NCBI GenBank assembly: GCA_024234435.1
Contig: JACKOF010000002.1
Coordinates: 372,001 to 436,000, forward strand
Reading direction: 5' to 3'
Length of the DNA: 64,000 nt
From: Pseudomonadales bacterium
GTDB taxonomy: Bacteria; Pseudomonadota; Gammaproteobacteria; Pseudomonadales; Porticoccaceae
Below the pieces are notes generated by a model. That model ran no database searches, was not told the origin of the DNA, and saw only the letters and a program-made list of their open reading frames with translations. The stretch's first letter is position 1. The number at the start of each line of letters is the position of its first letter. Both the position numbers and the translations under genes were made by a program. Positions 8,815-16,369 of this stretch are shown one piece after another.

Positions 8815-9180
8815 AAACAGTTTACCCACAAAAAAGAATAAGTTGTGGATAACCCACAGGAAAAACAGGCTTGAAAGCCTTGCATCGTTTTGTGGATAAC
8901 CTGCCATCTTTTTCCCCTGTGTATAAGTGTGCCACTTATGCACAAAAAAATAACGGCCTGTCAGCAGCTTTAAAACCATCCTTTAACAGGGTTTAAGTTT
9001 ACCTAACCTAATGAATTTAAAAGATTAATGAAGGTTACCAACAGAAAAGTGCCGCACTATATATAAAAACAATATCTATCTTATAAACAGATCAATATAT
9101 AAAGTACTTAATATTCTTTTTAATAAAACAAACTTTTCATCTGAATAAAATACAGCGATTATTTTTTATCCACTATGCCG
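8815..9180. other. oriC: Candidate chromosomal replication origin (oriC)
   Basis: The gap contains TGTGGATAA boxes at 8844-8852 and 8891-8899, TGTGTATAA at 8918-8926 and TTATGCACA at 8936-8944 (all fit TTATNCACA on one strand or the other), and a near-box TTACCCACA at 8822-8830. To the right is a very AT-rich stretch (about 9000-9175) suitable as an unwinding element. All genes to the left for 8.6 kb are on the minus strand, and all genes to the right for 15 kb are on the plus strand. It lies next to mnmG, as in E. coli. parS sites, dnaA and parAB lie nearby. Confidence 0.8.
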
Positions 9181-9244
9181 TATAATGGCCGACCTTTTGA
9201 TTTCAGGGCCTCCGCTTGGCGCCTGTGTAAACTTGGATATGGCT

Positions 9245-11158
9245 ATGGATCACCCCGATCGGTTTGATGTGATAGTGATTGGCGGCGGACATGCAGGCAC
9301 CGAAGCCTGCCTGGCTGCTGCGCGCATGGGTTGCAAAACATTGCTGCTAACACACAATATTGATACTTTGGGTCAGATGTCCTGCAATCCCGCTATTGGT
9401 GGTATCGGCAAAAGCCATTTGGTAAAGGAAGTTGATGCGCTTGGTGGGGCTATGGCTGAAGCTACCGACATGGCCGGGATACAGTTTCGCGTGCTCAATT
9501 CCCGCAAAGGCCCTGCGGTAAGGGCAACAAGGGCTCAGGCTGATCGGGCCTTGTATAAAGCTGCAATTCGGGAAACTCTTGAAAACCAACCGAACCTGAC
9601 AATCTTCCAGCAAGGTGTGGATGATCTGATTGTAGACGAAACAGAGGGCAGTCTTCGTGCTACCGGAGCGGTGACCCAGATGGGGTTGCGTTTTCACAGC
9701 AAGGCTGTGGTGCTGACTGCGGGAACCTTTCTGGGAGGTAAAATCCATATAGGGATGGAGAATTACGCAGGAGGACGCGCCGGAGACCCGCCAGCAATAG
9801 GTCTTGCCAATCGTTTGCGGGAGCTGCCATTTCGCGTTGACCGACTGAAAACAGGTACACCGCCGCGAATTGATGCACGCAGTGTTAATTTTGAAGGCTT
9901 GCAGGAGCAATGGGGGGAAGCCGTCAGGCCTGTCATGTCCTTCCTGGGATCGGTCGACCAGCACCCGGAACAGGTTTGCTGTTATATCACCCACACCAAC
10001 GAATTAACCCACGATATTATCCGAGGCGGCATGGACCGCTCACCGATGTACGCGGGGGTTATTGAGGGGGTTGGGCCACGCTACTGTCCCTCCATAGAAG
10101 ACAAAGTGGTTCGCTTTGCAGACAAAAGCAGTCATCAGATTTTTATCGAGCCGGAAGGGTTAAAAACCCACGAACTCTACCCCAATGGTATTTCTACCAG
10201 TCTGCCGTTCGATGTGCAGATGAATCTGGTGCGCTCCATCAAGGGGTTTGAAAATGCACATATATCGCGACCGGGTTACGCGATTGAATATGATTTTTTT
10301 AACCCGCAGGATCTGAAATACTCTCTGGAAACAAAATTTGTTAACGGATTGTTCTTTGCCGGCCAGATTAATGGTACAACCGGTTACGAGGAGGCGGCGG
10401 CGCAAGGGCTACTGGCTGGCGCCAATGCAGCATTGCAGGTTCAGAGCAAAAATCCCTGGAGTCCGCGGCGCGACGAAGCCTATATTGGCGTGTTGGTTGA
10501 TGACCTGATTACCATGGGTACCGCTGAGCCCTACCGGATGTTTACCAGCCGCGCAGAATATCGTCTGTTGTTGCGTCAAGACAACGCCGACCTAAGATTG
10601 ACAGAAAAAGGCCGTGAACTCGGACTGGTTGATGATGTTCGTTGGCGGACTTTTTGTGAGAAACGGGAAGCGATTGAGCGTGAACAGCAGCACCTGAAAA
10701 GCTTTTGGGTGCAGGCGGGGTCTGTGCAGGCAGATCGGGTTGAGCAAAAAACAGGTTCAAGGCCGACCAGGGAGTACAGTCTGTTTGAGTTGTTGAAGCG
10801 GCCCCAGTTGCGTTTTGCGGATATTCAGGAAATTGCGGGATCCAGTGCCAAGGTGCCAAAAGATGTAGCCGAACAGGTAGAGATTGATGCCAAGTACGCA
10901 GGTTATGTCGAGCGTCAGCAGGAAGATGTTGATAAACTCCATCGCCAGGAGAACACGATAATTCCGCAAGATTTTGATTACAGTGAAGTGAAAGGTTTGT
11001 CCAATGAGGTGAGACAGAAACTCGCTGACGCCCGGCCGCAAACGCTTGCGAGAGCATCCAGGATTCCCGGGATTACGCCAGCAGCGATTTCCCTGCTGTT
11101 GATTTATCTGAAAAAAAATCACCTGAAGAAGTCCACAACCAGCCAGAAGACAGCCTGA
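9245..11158 (+). CDS. mnmG: tRNA uridine-5-carboxymethylaminomethyl synthesis enzyme MnmG
   Basis: MnmG is an FAD/NADH enzyme that acts with MnmE on tRNA wobble uridine. It shows the FAD-binding motif FDVIVIGGGHAGTEA, the family block GQMSCNPAIGGIGKSHLVKE, and the downstream RLKTGTPPRID and GQINGTTGYEEAAAQGL segments. I place the start at the ATG at 9245 (MDHPDRFDVIV, about 637 aa), which aligns with known homologues. ATGs at 9239 and 9185 are in frame but add residues absent from the family. rsmG follows after 3 bp. Confidence 0.95.
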   Translation: MDHPDRFDVIVIGGGHAGTEACLAAARMGCKTLLLTHNIDTLGQMSCNPAIGGIGKSHLVKEVDALGGAMAEATDMAGIQFRVLNSRKGPAVRATRAQADRALYKAAIRETLENQPNLTIFQQGVDDLIVDETEGSLRATGAVTQMGLRFHSKAVVLTAGTFLGGKIHIGMENYAGGRAGDPPAIGLANRLRELPFRVDRLKTGTPPRIDARSVNFEGLQEQWGEAVRPVMSFLGSVDQHPEQVCCYITHTNELTHDIIRGGMDRSPMYAGVIEGVGPRYCPSIEDKVVRFADKSSHQIFIEPEGLKTHELYPNGISTSLPFDVQMNLVRSIKGFENAHISRPGYAIEYDFFNPQDLKYSLETKFVNGLFFAGQINGTTGYEEAAAQGLLAGANAALQVQSKNPWSPRRDEAYIGVLVDDLITMGTAEPYRMFTSRAEYRLLLRQDNADLRLTEKGRELGLVDDVRWRTFCEKREAIEREQQHLKSFWVQAGSVQADRVEQKTGSRPTREYSLFELLKRPQLRFADIQEIAGSSAKVPKDVAEQVEIDAKYAGYVERQQEDVDKLHRQENTIIPQDFDYSEVKGLSNEVRQKLADARPQTLARASRIPGITPAAISLLLIYLKKNHLKKSTTSQKTA

Positions 11159-11161
11159 TTG

Positions 11162-11797
11162 ATGTCAGCAATCTACCTGCAAACCGCCTTTCAGGAGGGG
11201 CTGGAACAGCTCTCTTTGAATGTCAGTGAGATACAGCAGCAGCAGATGCTTGCCTATATTGAGTTGCTGCAAAAATGGAATAAGGCTTATAACCTGACAG
11301 CTATTCGAGATCCTCTTGAAATGTTGTCATTGCATTTGCTCGACAGTTTGAGTATTGCCCGTTTGGTTTGTGGTAAGCGGTTTATTGATGTGGGCACAGG
11401 CCCCGGCCTGCCGGGTATACCCCTGGCTATATTGTATCCGGAGCGCCAGTTTGTTTTGCTGGACAGCAACGGGAAAAAAACACGGTTTTTATTCCAGGCC
11501 AAAAATGAACTGGGTCTGGAGAATGTTCAGGAGGTACAGAGTCGGGTGGAGATGTATCAGCCGGAAGAAACGTTTGACGGTGTGTTGAGCCGTGCCTTTA
11601 CTCGCATCGACGAAATGGTGATCCGGTGTCAGCACCTGTTGAGCAGAAATGGACGCTTTTACGCCATGAAAGGACAACTCCCCAAACAGGAGTTGAGCGC
11701 GCTACCAAAAAAATATATGGTCGTGGGTTCGCATCGGCTGATAGTGCCAGGGGTTGATGCAGAGCGACATCTGATAGAAATACAACGGGTTCATTGA
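11162..11797 (+). CDS. rsmG: 16S rRNA (guanine-527-N7)-methyltransferase RsmG
   Basis: RsmG methylates G527 of 16S rRNA using SAM. The 211 residues show the family motifs WNKAYNLTAIRDP, HLLDSLS, the SAM loop FIDVGTGPGLPGIPLA and VLSRAF. An ATG at 11162 follows the mnmG stop by 3 bp, and a TTG directly before it is also in frame. The mnmG-rsmG pair is nearly universal beside origins. Confidence 0.96.
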   Translation: MSAIYLQTAFQEGLEQLSLNVSEIQQQQMLAYIELLQKWNKAYNLTAIRDPLEMLSLHLLDSLSIARLVCGKRFIDVGTGPGLPGIPLAILYPERQFVLLDSNGKKTRFLFQAKNELGLENVQEVQSRVEMYQPEETFDGVLSRAFTRIDEMVIRCQHLLSRNGRFYAMKGQLPKQELSALPKKYMVVGSHRLIVPGVDAERHLIEIQRVH

Positions 11798-11845
11798 GGG
11801 CCTGCCAAACAGTGTCCGGGCGCTGGTCAAACAAAGGAAATCACC

Positions 11846-12646
11846 TTGAGCAGAGTATTTGCCATCGTTAATCAGAAAGGGGGGGTTGGTAAAACAACCA
11901 CCAGCGTCAACCTGTCTGCATCGCTGGCCAGCTATGGTAAAAAGGTTCTGATGGTGGATATGGACCCGCAAGGCAACGCCACCATGGGGTGTGGAATCAA
12001 TAAATCTACCCTTGAATCCTCTGTGCTGGATGTGTTGATTGATGAGATACCGGCCGAGCAGGCGATTAAGCGCTGCGAGTGCAGCCCCTTTGCTGTGCTT
12101 CCGGCAAACGGTGATCTGGTTGCCGCAGAGGTGGAGTTGCTACAGGTGATCGGTCGTGAAATCCGGCTGAAAAATGCGCTGGACCGCATCAAGAACAAGT
12201 TCGACTACATCATTATTGACTGCCCACCCTCTCTCAGCATGCTCACCATTAACGCATTGGTTGCTTGTGATGGCGTTATTATTCCCATGCAATGTGAATA
12301 CTACGCTCTGGAAGGTTTGTCTGCGTTAATGAATACTGTCCAGCAGATCAATAAATACCTGAACCCGGATTTAAACGTGGAGGGTATCCTGCGAACCATG
12401 TATGACCCGCGCAGCAGTTTAACCAACGAAGTGACCGCACAGCTGCGCAGCCATTTTGGGAACAAGGTATATCGCATAGCGATTCCCCGCAATGTGCGTC
12501 TGGCTGAAGCCCCCAGTTATGGCCAGCCCGCTATGGTTTATGACAAACAATCGAAAGGCTCTTTGGCTTACCTGGGGCTGGCAGCAGAAATTATTCGCCG
12601 CGCCAAAACAGCGGCGCGGCAACCCGCCGAAACACCGGAAGGCTGA
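11846..12646 (+). CDS. parA: Chromosome-partitioning ATPase ParA (Soj type)
   Basis: ParA is a deviant Walker ATPase that moves ParB-parS complexes along the nucleoid. The 266 residues begin with the signature KGGVGKTTT at 11-19; the Walker B region IIDCPPSLSMLTINAL and the QCEYYALEGLS segment are present. The start is TTG at 11846, preceded by a good AAAGGAAAT ribosome-binding site; no ATG is available before the P-loop. It is followed by parB after 5 bp. Confidence 0.97.
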   Translation: MSRVFAIVNQKGGVGKTTTSVNLSASLASYGKKVLMVDMDPQGNATMGCGINKSTLESSVLDVLIDEIPAEQAIKRCECSPFAVLPANGDLVAAEVELLQVIGREIRLKNALDRIKNKFDYIIIDCPPSLSMLTINALVACDGVIIPMQCEYYALEGLSALMNTVQQINKYLNPDLNVEGILRTMYDPRSSLTNEVTAQLRSHFGNKVYRIAIPRNVRLAEAPSYGQPAMVYDKQSKGSLAYLGLAAEIIRRAKTAARQPAETPEG

Positions 12647-12651
12647 GAAAG

Positions 12652-13557
12652 ATGGTAAAACGAAAAGGTTTGGGGCGCGGTCTTGATGCGTTGTTAGGTC
12701 TTGATACAACCACAGACGATAACAACAGCAATGATCTCCGAAAGCGTGGTGCTGATATAACAACAGACCATCCAGGCAAAGACCTGTTAAAAGAACTGCC
12801 GGTTGAGTTTATGCAGCGTGGTAAATACCAGCCGCGCCGTGACATGCACCCCAAAGCGCTTGAAGAGCTGGCTAATTCAATAAAAGCGCAAGGGGTTATG
12901 CAACCTATCGTTGTGCGCCCTGTTGGTGTCGATAAGTATGAAATTATTGCCGGAGAGCGTCGCTGGCGTGCAACTCAACAGGCAGGACTGGATACGATTC
13001 CGGCAATAATTCGCGATGTGCCCGATGAAGCGGCCATTGCCATGGCGCTAATAGAAAACATTCAACGGGAAGACCTTAACGCAATCGAAGAGGCTCAAGC
13101 CCTGATCCGGTTGCAACAGGAGTTTGAACTCACCCAGCAACAGGTGGCAGATGCGGTTGGTAAATCCCGCTCAATGGTAGCAAACCTGATGCGGCTGATG
13201 TCCTTGCAGGAGAAGGTGCGCAAGTTGCTGGAGCATGGTGATCTTGAAATGGGTCATGGCCGTGCGCTGTTGTCACTGGAGGGTGTGGAGCAAGTGGATG
13301 TTGCCCATCTTGTCGTGAGCAAAGGTCTGACGGTCCGACAAACAGAAGCCCTTGTGCGCCGAACGCAACAAAAATCGGAAACAGGTGCAGCAACAACACA
13401 GAAAAAAGATGCTGATACACGGCAGCTGGAAAACCAGCTTTCGGAAGTGGTTGGTGCCCCTGTAAGCATTCAGCAAAGCGCTTCAGGTAAGGGAAAACTG
13501 GTTTTCAGCTACAACAGTCTGGACGAACTGGACGGCATACTTGGACACATTAAATAA
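12652..13557 (+). CDS. parB: Chromosome-partitioning protein ParB
   Basis: ParB is a CTP-dependent clamp that loads at parS. The 301 residues open with the ParA-contacting MVKRKGLGRGLDALLG, then the N-terminal domain with the CTP-binding boxes (GEROR-type GERRWRA; ALIENIQREDLNAIEEA), a helix-turn-helix (TQQQVADAVGKSRSMVANLMRL) and a C-terminal dimer domain. Its targets are probably the two parS sites in recF. Confidence 0.97.
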   Translation: MVKRKGLGRGLDALLGLDTTTDDNNSNDLRKRGADITTDHPGKDLLKELPVEFMQRGKYQPRRDMHPKALEELANSIKAQGVMQPIVVRPVGVDKYEIIAGERRWRATQQAGLDTIPAIIRDVPDEAAIAMALIENIQREDLNAIEEAQALIRLQQEFELTQQQVADAVGKSRSMVANLMRLMSLQEKVRKLLEHGDLEMGHGRALLSLEGVEQVDVAHLVVSKGLTVRQTEALVRRTQQKSETGAATTQKKDADTRQLENQLSEVVGAPVSIQQSASGKGKLVFSYNSLDELDGILGHIK

Positions 13558-13606
13558 ACGGGTACCAGTGAGTATTGAAAAAAACCTGTCATATCTACCT
13601 GTTATC

Positions 13607-13635
13607 TTGAATATGCTATTGGGAATCCCTATAAT
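13607..13635 (+). promoter_or_regulatory. Sigma70 promoter of the atp operon
   Basis: TTGAAT (13607-13612) and a perfect TATAAT (13630-13635) are separated by 17 bp, a near-ideal sigma70 promoter 64 bp before the atpI start. It fits strong expression of ATP synthase. Confidence 0.8.
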
Positions 13636-13642
13636 TGCCGCC

Positions 13643-13676
13643 CGCTCGAGGAGCCTCCTGTTAGAAACCTCGGGCG
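13643..13676 (+). promoter_or_regulatory. Leader hairpin before atpI
   Basis: CGCTCGAGG and CCTCGGGCG pair (one G-U) just downstream of the promoter, ahead of the atpI ribosome-binding site, with no following T run. It would be a stable structure at the 5' end of the atp mRNA and may affect message stability or atpI translation. Function is inferred only. Confidence 0.45.
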
Positions 13677-13698
13677 AGAGTGCGGAAAGGTGGTTTTG

Positions 13699-14082
13699 AT
13701 GTCCACCATTGGCGTGCCGCCTTTGAAGCAGATAGTGATAGTCCAGTTGCTGTGTTTAATTGTGCTGGTAATATCGATATCGGTTTTCGATTTGACGGCC
13801 GCAACCTCTGTGCTAATCGGTGGTGTGGTGCATATAGTTCCGCAAGCCTGGTTTGCCCGAATGGCTTTTCGCTATTCCGGTGCCCGGCAAACCCCCAGAG
13901 TTTTGAATGCCATGTACAAGGGGCAGGCGGGAAAGTTGCTGATAACGGCAACCATGTTTGCGCTGGTTTTTGTGTTTATTCAGCCCTTGCATGTACCCGC
14001 GGTTTTTTTTGGTTACGTGGCAATGATAATTGTGTATGTCTGTAGTGCCGCCAGGGTATTGCAGGCAAATAGCAACCCATAA
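13699..14082 (+). CDS. atpI: ATP synthase subunit I
   Basis: AtpI is a small, poorly conserved membrane protein that helps assemble the c-ring. About 127 residues contain four hydrophobic stretches (IVIVQLLCLIVLVISISVF, SVLIGGVVHIVP, LLITATMFALVFVFI, VFFGYVAMIIVYV). The ATG at 13699 has AAAGG upstream; a GTG at 13690 is an alternative. It has the family's usual position as first gene of the atp operon. Confidence 0.88.
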   Translation: MSTIGVPPLKQIVIVQLLCLIVLVISISVFDLTAATSVLIGGVVHIVPQAWFARMAFRYSGARQTPRVLNAMYKGQAGKLLITATMFALVFVFIQPLHVPAVFFGYVAMIIVYVCSAARVLQANSNP

Positions 14083-14109
14083 CCTTTTATAGGTGTTGAG
14101 AGAGAAAGA

Positions 14110-14973
14110 ATGGCAGGCGATACCCAGCAGACCGGTGCGGAATATATCCAGCACCACCTGACAAACCTGACTTACGGTAATCATCCAGAGCACGGCTGGA
14201 GTTTTGCTCATAATGCTCAGGAAGCGGCCGAAATGGGTTTTATGTCCTTCAATGTCGATAGTCTGGGTTGGTCAATCGGTCTTGGTCTTTTATTTTGCTT
14301 TCTTTTTCGTATGGCCGCCAAGCGTGCCAGTTCCGATATTCCGTCCGGTTGGCAGAACTTTGTTGAGCTCATGGTTGAGTTTATTGATGGCACGGTTAAA
14401 GACAGTTTTCATGGTCGTAACCCTTGGGTTGCACCGATGGCTCTGACCATTTTTGTCTGGGTTTTTCTGATGAACCTGATGGATTTGATCCCGGTAGATG
14501 TGGTGCCCTGGTTGATGTCTTTTGGTGGTGTTCATTTCCAGAAAATTGTGCCGTCGACAGACCCCAATATCACGTTGGGCATGGCGCTGGCTGTGTTTGG
14601 TATGATTCTCTATTACAGTGTTAAGGTTAAAGGTATCGGTGGCTTTGTTGGTGAGTTGACCCTGCAGCCGTTCAGCGCCAAAAATGTTGTTGTTCAGGCA
14701 ATCTTTGTTCCTATCAACCTGGCTCTCGAGCTGGTTGGTCTGTTGGCCAAACCTTTCTCTCTCGGTTTGCGGTTGTTCGGCAATATGTATGCCGGGGAAA
14801 TGATCTTTATTCTGATTGCCATGATGTACAGTGCTGGCTGGCTGTTGGGCGCCTTTGGTGGTGTTCTGCAGTGGGGTTGGGCGGTATTCCATATTCTGGT
14901 GATTACATTGCAGGCATTTATTTTTATGGTTTTGACCGTCGTGTACCTCAGTATGGCGCACGAAGATCATTAA
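14110..14973 (+). CDS. atpB: ATP synthase F0 subunit a
   Basis: Subunit a forms the proton half-channels beside the c-ring. It is 287 residues long. The segment FSLGLRLFGNMYAGEMIF carries the essential arginine, and the C-terminal helix has LQAFIFMVLTVVYLSMA. There are five to six membrane helices. An extended N-terminus (about 40 residues) is usual for gammaproteobacteria. It lies 27 bp after atpI. Confidence 0.97.
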   Translation: MAGDTQQTGAEYIQHHLTNLTYGNHPEHGWSFAHNAQEAAEMGFMSFNVDSLGWSIGLGLLFCFLFRMAAKRASSDIPSGWQNFVELMVEFIDGTVKDSFHGRNPWVAPMALTIFVWVFLMNLMDLIPVDVVPWLMSFGGVHFQKIVPSTDPNITLGMALAVFGMILYYSVKVKGIGGFVGELTLQPFSAKNVVVQAIFVPINLALELVGLLAKPFSLGLRLFGNMYAGEMIFILIAMMYSAGWLLGAFGGVLQWGWAVFHILVITLQAFIFMVLTVVYLSMAHEDH

Positions 14974-15018
14974 TTTTTTTATTAACTTTTATTACTTATA
15001 AAAAGGTAGGAGATAAAC

Positions 15019-15249
15019 ATGGAACTCATCTTGGTTGCCGCCGCTATTATGGTTGGTTTTGGTGCTCTTGGCGCCGCTGTTGGTATGGGTCTGCTGGGTG
15101 GCAAGCTGCTGGAAGGCACTGCTCGTCAGCCTGAATTGGGACCAATGCTACAGGGTAAAATGTTCCTGTTGGCGGGTCTGATCGATGCGATCCCAATGAT
15201 TGGTGTTGGTATCGGCATGTACCTGATCTTTGCTGTATACGCCGGTTAA
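15019..15249 (+). CDS. atpE: ATP synthase F0 subunit c
   Basis: This is the 76-residue two-helix hairpin of the rotor ring. The loop ARQPEL and the proton-binding carboxylate Asp56 in GLIDAIPMIGVG are clear. No Na+-type ligand pattern is visible, so H+ coupling is expected. A strong AGGAGA ribosome-binding site precedes it, as expected for the subunit needed in highest copy. Confidence 0.98.
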   Translation: MELILVAAAIMVGFGALGAAVGMGLLGGKLLEGTARQPELGPMLQGKMFLLAGLIDAIPMIGVGIGMYLIFAVYAG

Positions 15250-15296
15250 TTGACCACCCCGATTCTTTTATCTAACTCCAAGAATGAGGTGTTGGT

Positions 15297-15767
15297 GTGA
15301 ATATTAACCTGACCCTGATCGGGCAGCTGATTTCCTTCCTGTTCTTTATCTGGTTCTGCAAGAAATTTGTATGGACCGCACTGATTGGTGCGATGGAAGA
15401 GCGTCAGAAGAAAATTGCTGACGGTCTTGATGCCGCTGATCGCGCGTCCCGCGATCTTGAACTGGCGCAGGAAAAAGCAACTGATCAGCTGAAAGAAGCT
15501 AAACAGGAAGCCGCTGCCATTATTGACCAGGCAAACAAGCGTGCGAACCAGATTATTGATGAAGCTAAAGAGCAGGCTACGGCTGAGGGCGACCGCCTGA
15601 AAGCAGCAGCCGAGGCTGAAATCGAGCAGGAAGTAAACCGTGCCAAAGAAGAGCTGCGCTCTAAAGTGGCCACCCTGGTTCTGCTTGGTGCAGAGAAAGT
15701 GCTCGAAGCATCTGTTGATGAAAAAGCCAACCGCAGCTTGGTCGACAAGCTGGCGGAACAACTGTAA
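15297..15767 (+). CDS. atpF: ATP synthase F0 subunit b
   Basis: Subunit b is the peripheral stalk. The 156 residues have one N-terminal membrane helix (LIGQLISFLFFIWFCKKFVW) and then a long charged, alanine-rich coiled coil. The start is GTG at 15297 (translates M-N-I-N-L), matching the MNINLT start of family members. Confidence 0.97.
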   Translation: MNINLTLIGQLISFLFFIWFCKKFVWTALIGAMEERQKKIADGLDAADRASRDLELAQEKATDQLKEAKQEAAAIIDQANKRANQIIDEAKEQATAEGDRLKAAAEAEIEQEVNRAKEELRSKVATLVLLGAEKVLEASVDEKANRSLVDKLAEQL

Positions 15768-15793
15768 CCCCCACTTGAGGTGAGAGATCTGAC

Positions 15794-16330
15794 ATGGCGG
15801 AATTGAGCACACTGGCTCGGCCCTATGCCAAAGCAGCGTTTGAGTACGCAGCTGCCAAAGGTGAACTGCAGGGTTGGTCAGACAGCCTTGGGGTTGTTGC
15901 TGCCGTAGCACAGCAGAGTGAAGTTGAAAAATTACTGAGCTCGCCAAACTACACGGCTGATCAACAGGCAAAACAGTTGATTGAGATTTGTGGTGATGCT
16001 CTTAACGAGCAGGGCCGCAACTTTATCGGCGTCTTGGCTGAAAATCGTCGTTTAAAATTACTGCCGGCTATCCAGCAGCAGTTTGAAGTGTTAAAAGCGA
16101 ACCGCGAAAAATCCATTGATGTTGATGTGGTATCAGCAGGAGAGATAACGTCGGAACAACAGGAGAAGCTGGCCAGCGCATTGCGAACCAAACTTGACCG
16201 TGACGTTAACCTGCAGGTATCCATCGACAAGCGTTTGCTGGGTGGCGCCATTGTGCGTGCCGGCGACACAGTGATTGATGGAAGTATTCGTGGCCGGTTG
16301 GCGAAACTTGCCGAAGCATTAAATTCGTAG
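15794..16330 (+). CDS. atpH: ATP synthase F1 subunit delta
   Basis: Delta joins the b stalk to the top of the alpha3beta3 head. The 178 residues start ELSTLARPYAKAAFEYA and contain the C-terminal signature LLGGAIVRAGDTVIDGSIRGRL. It lies between atpF and atpA in the usual order. Confidence 0.97.
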   Translation: MAELSTLARPYAKAAFEYAAAKGELQGWSDSLGVVAAVAQQSEVEKLLSSPNYTADQQAKQLIEICGDALNEQGRNFIGVLAENRRLKLLPAIQQQFEVLKANREKSIDVDVVSAGEITSEQQEKLASALRTKLDRDVNLQVSIDKRLLGGAIVRAGDTVIDGSIRGRLAKLAEALNS

Positions 16331-16369
16331 TGCCTATCCCGTAGGGCTATAGAGCTTGAGGAACAGAAC

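Noticed and set aside
9347..9994. Long open frame on the minus strand inside mnmG (215 codons).
   Set aside because: It is antisense to a strongly conserved gene, has no recognisable domain and no ribosome-binding site; treated as a shadow.
14290..14970. Minus-strand open frame of 226 codons inside atpB.
   Set aside because: Antisense to atpB; its composition (runs of His, Asn, Gln) reflects the hydrophobic codons of the real gene.
15019..15249. Possible sodium-type c-subunit.
   Set aside because: The carboxylate is Asp56 in LIDAIPM, with no Gln/Glu/Ser ligand set of Na+ rings; a normal H+ type.
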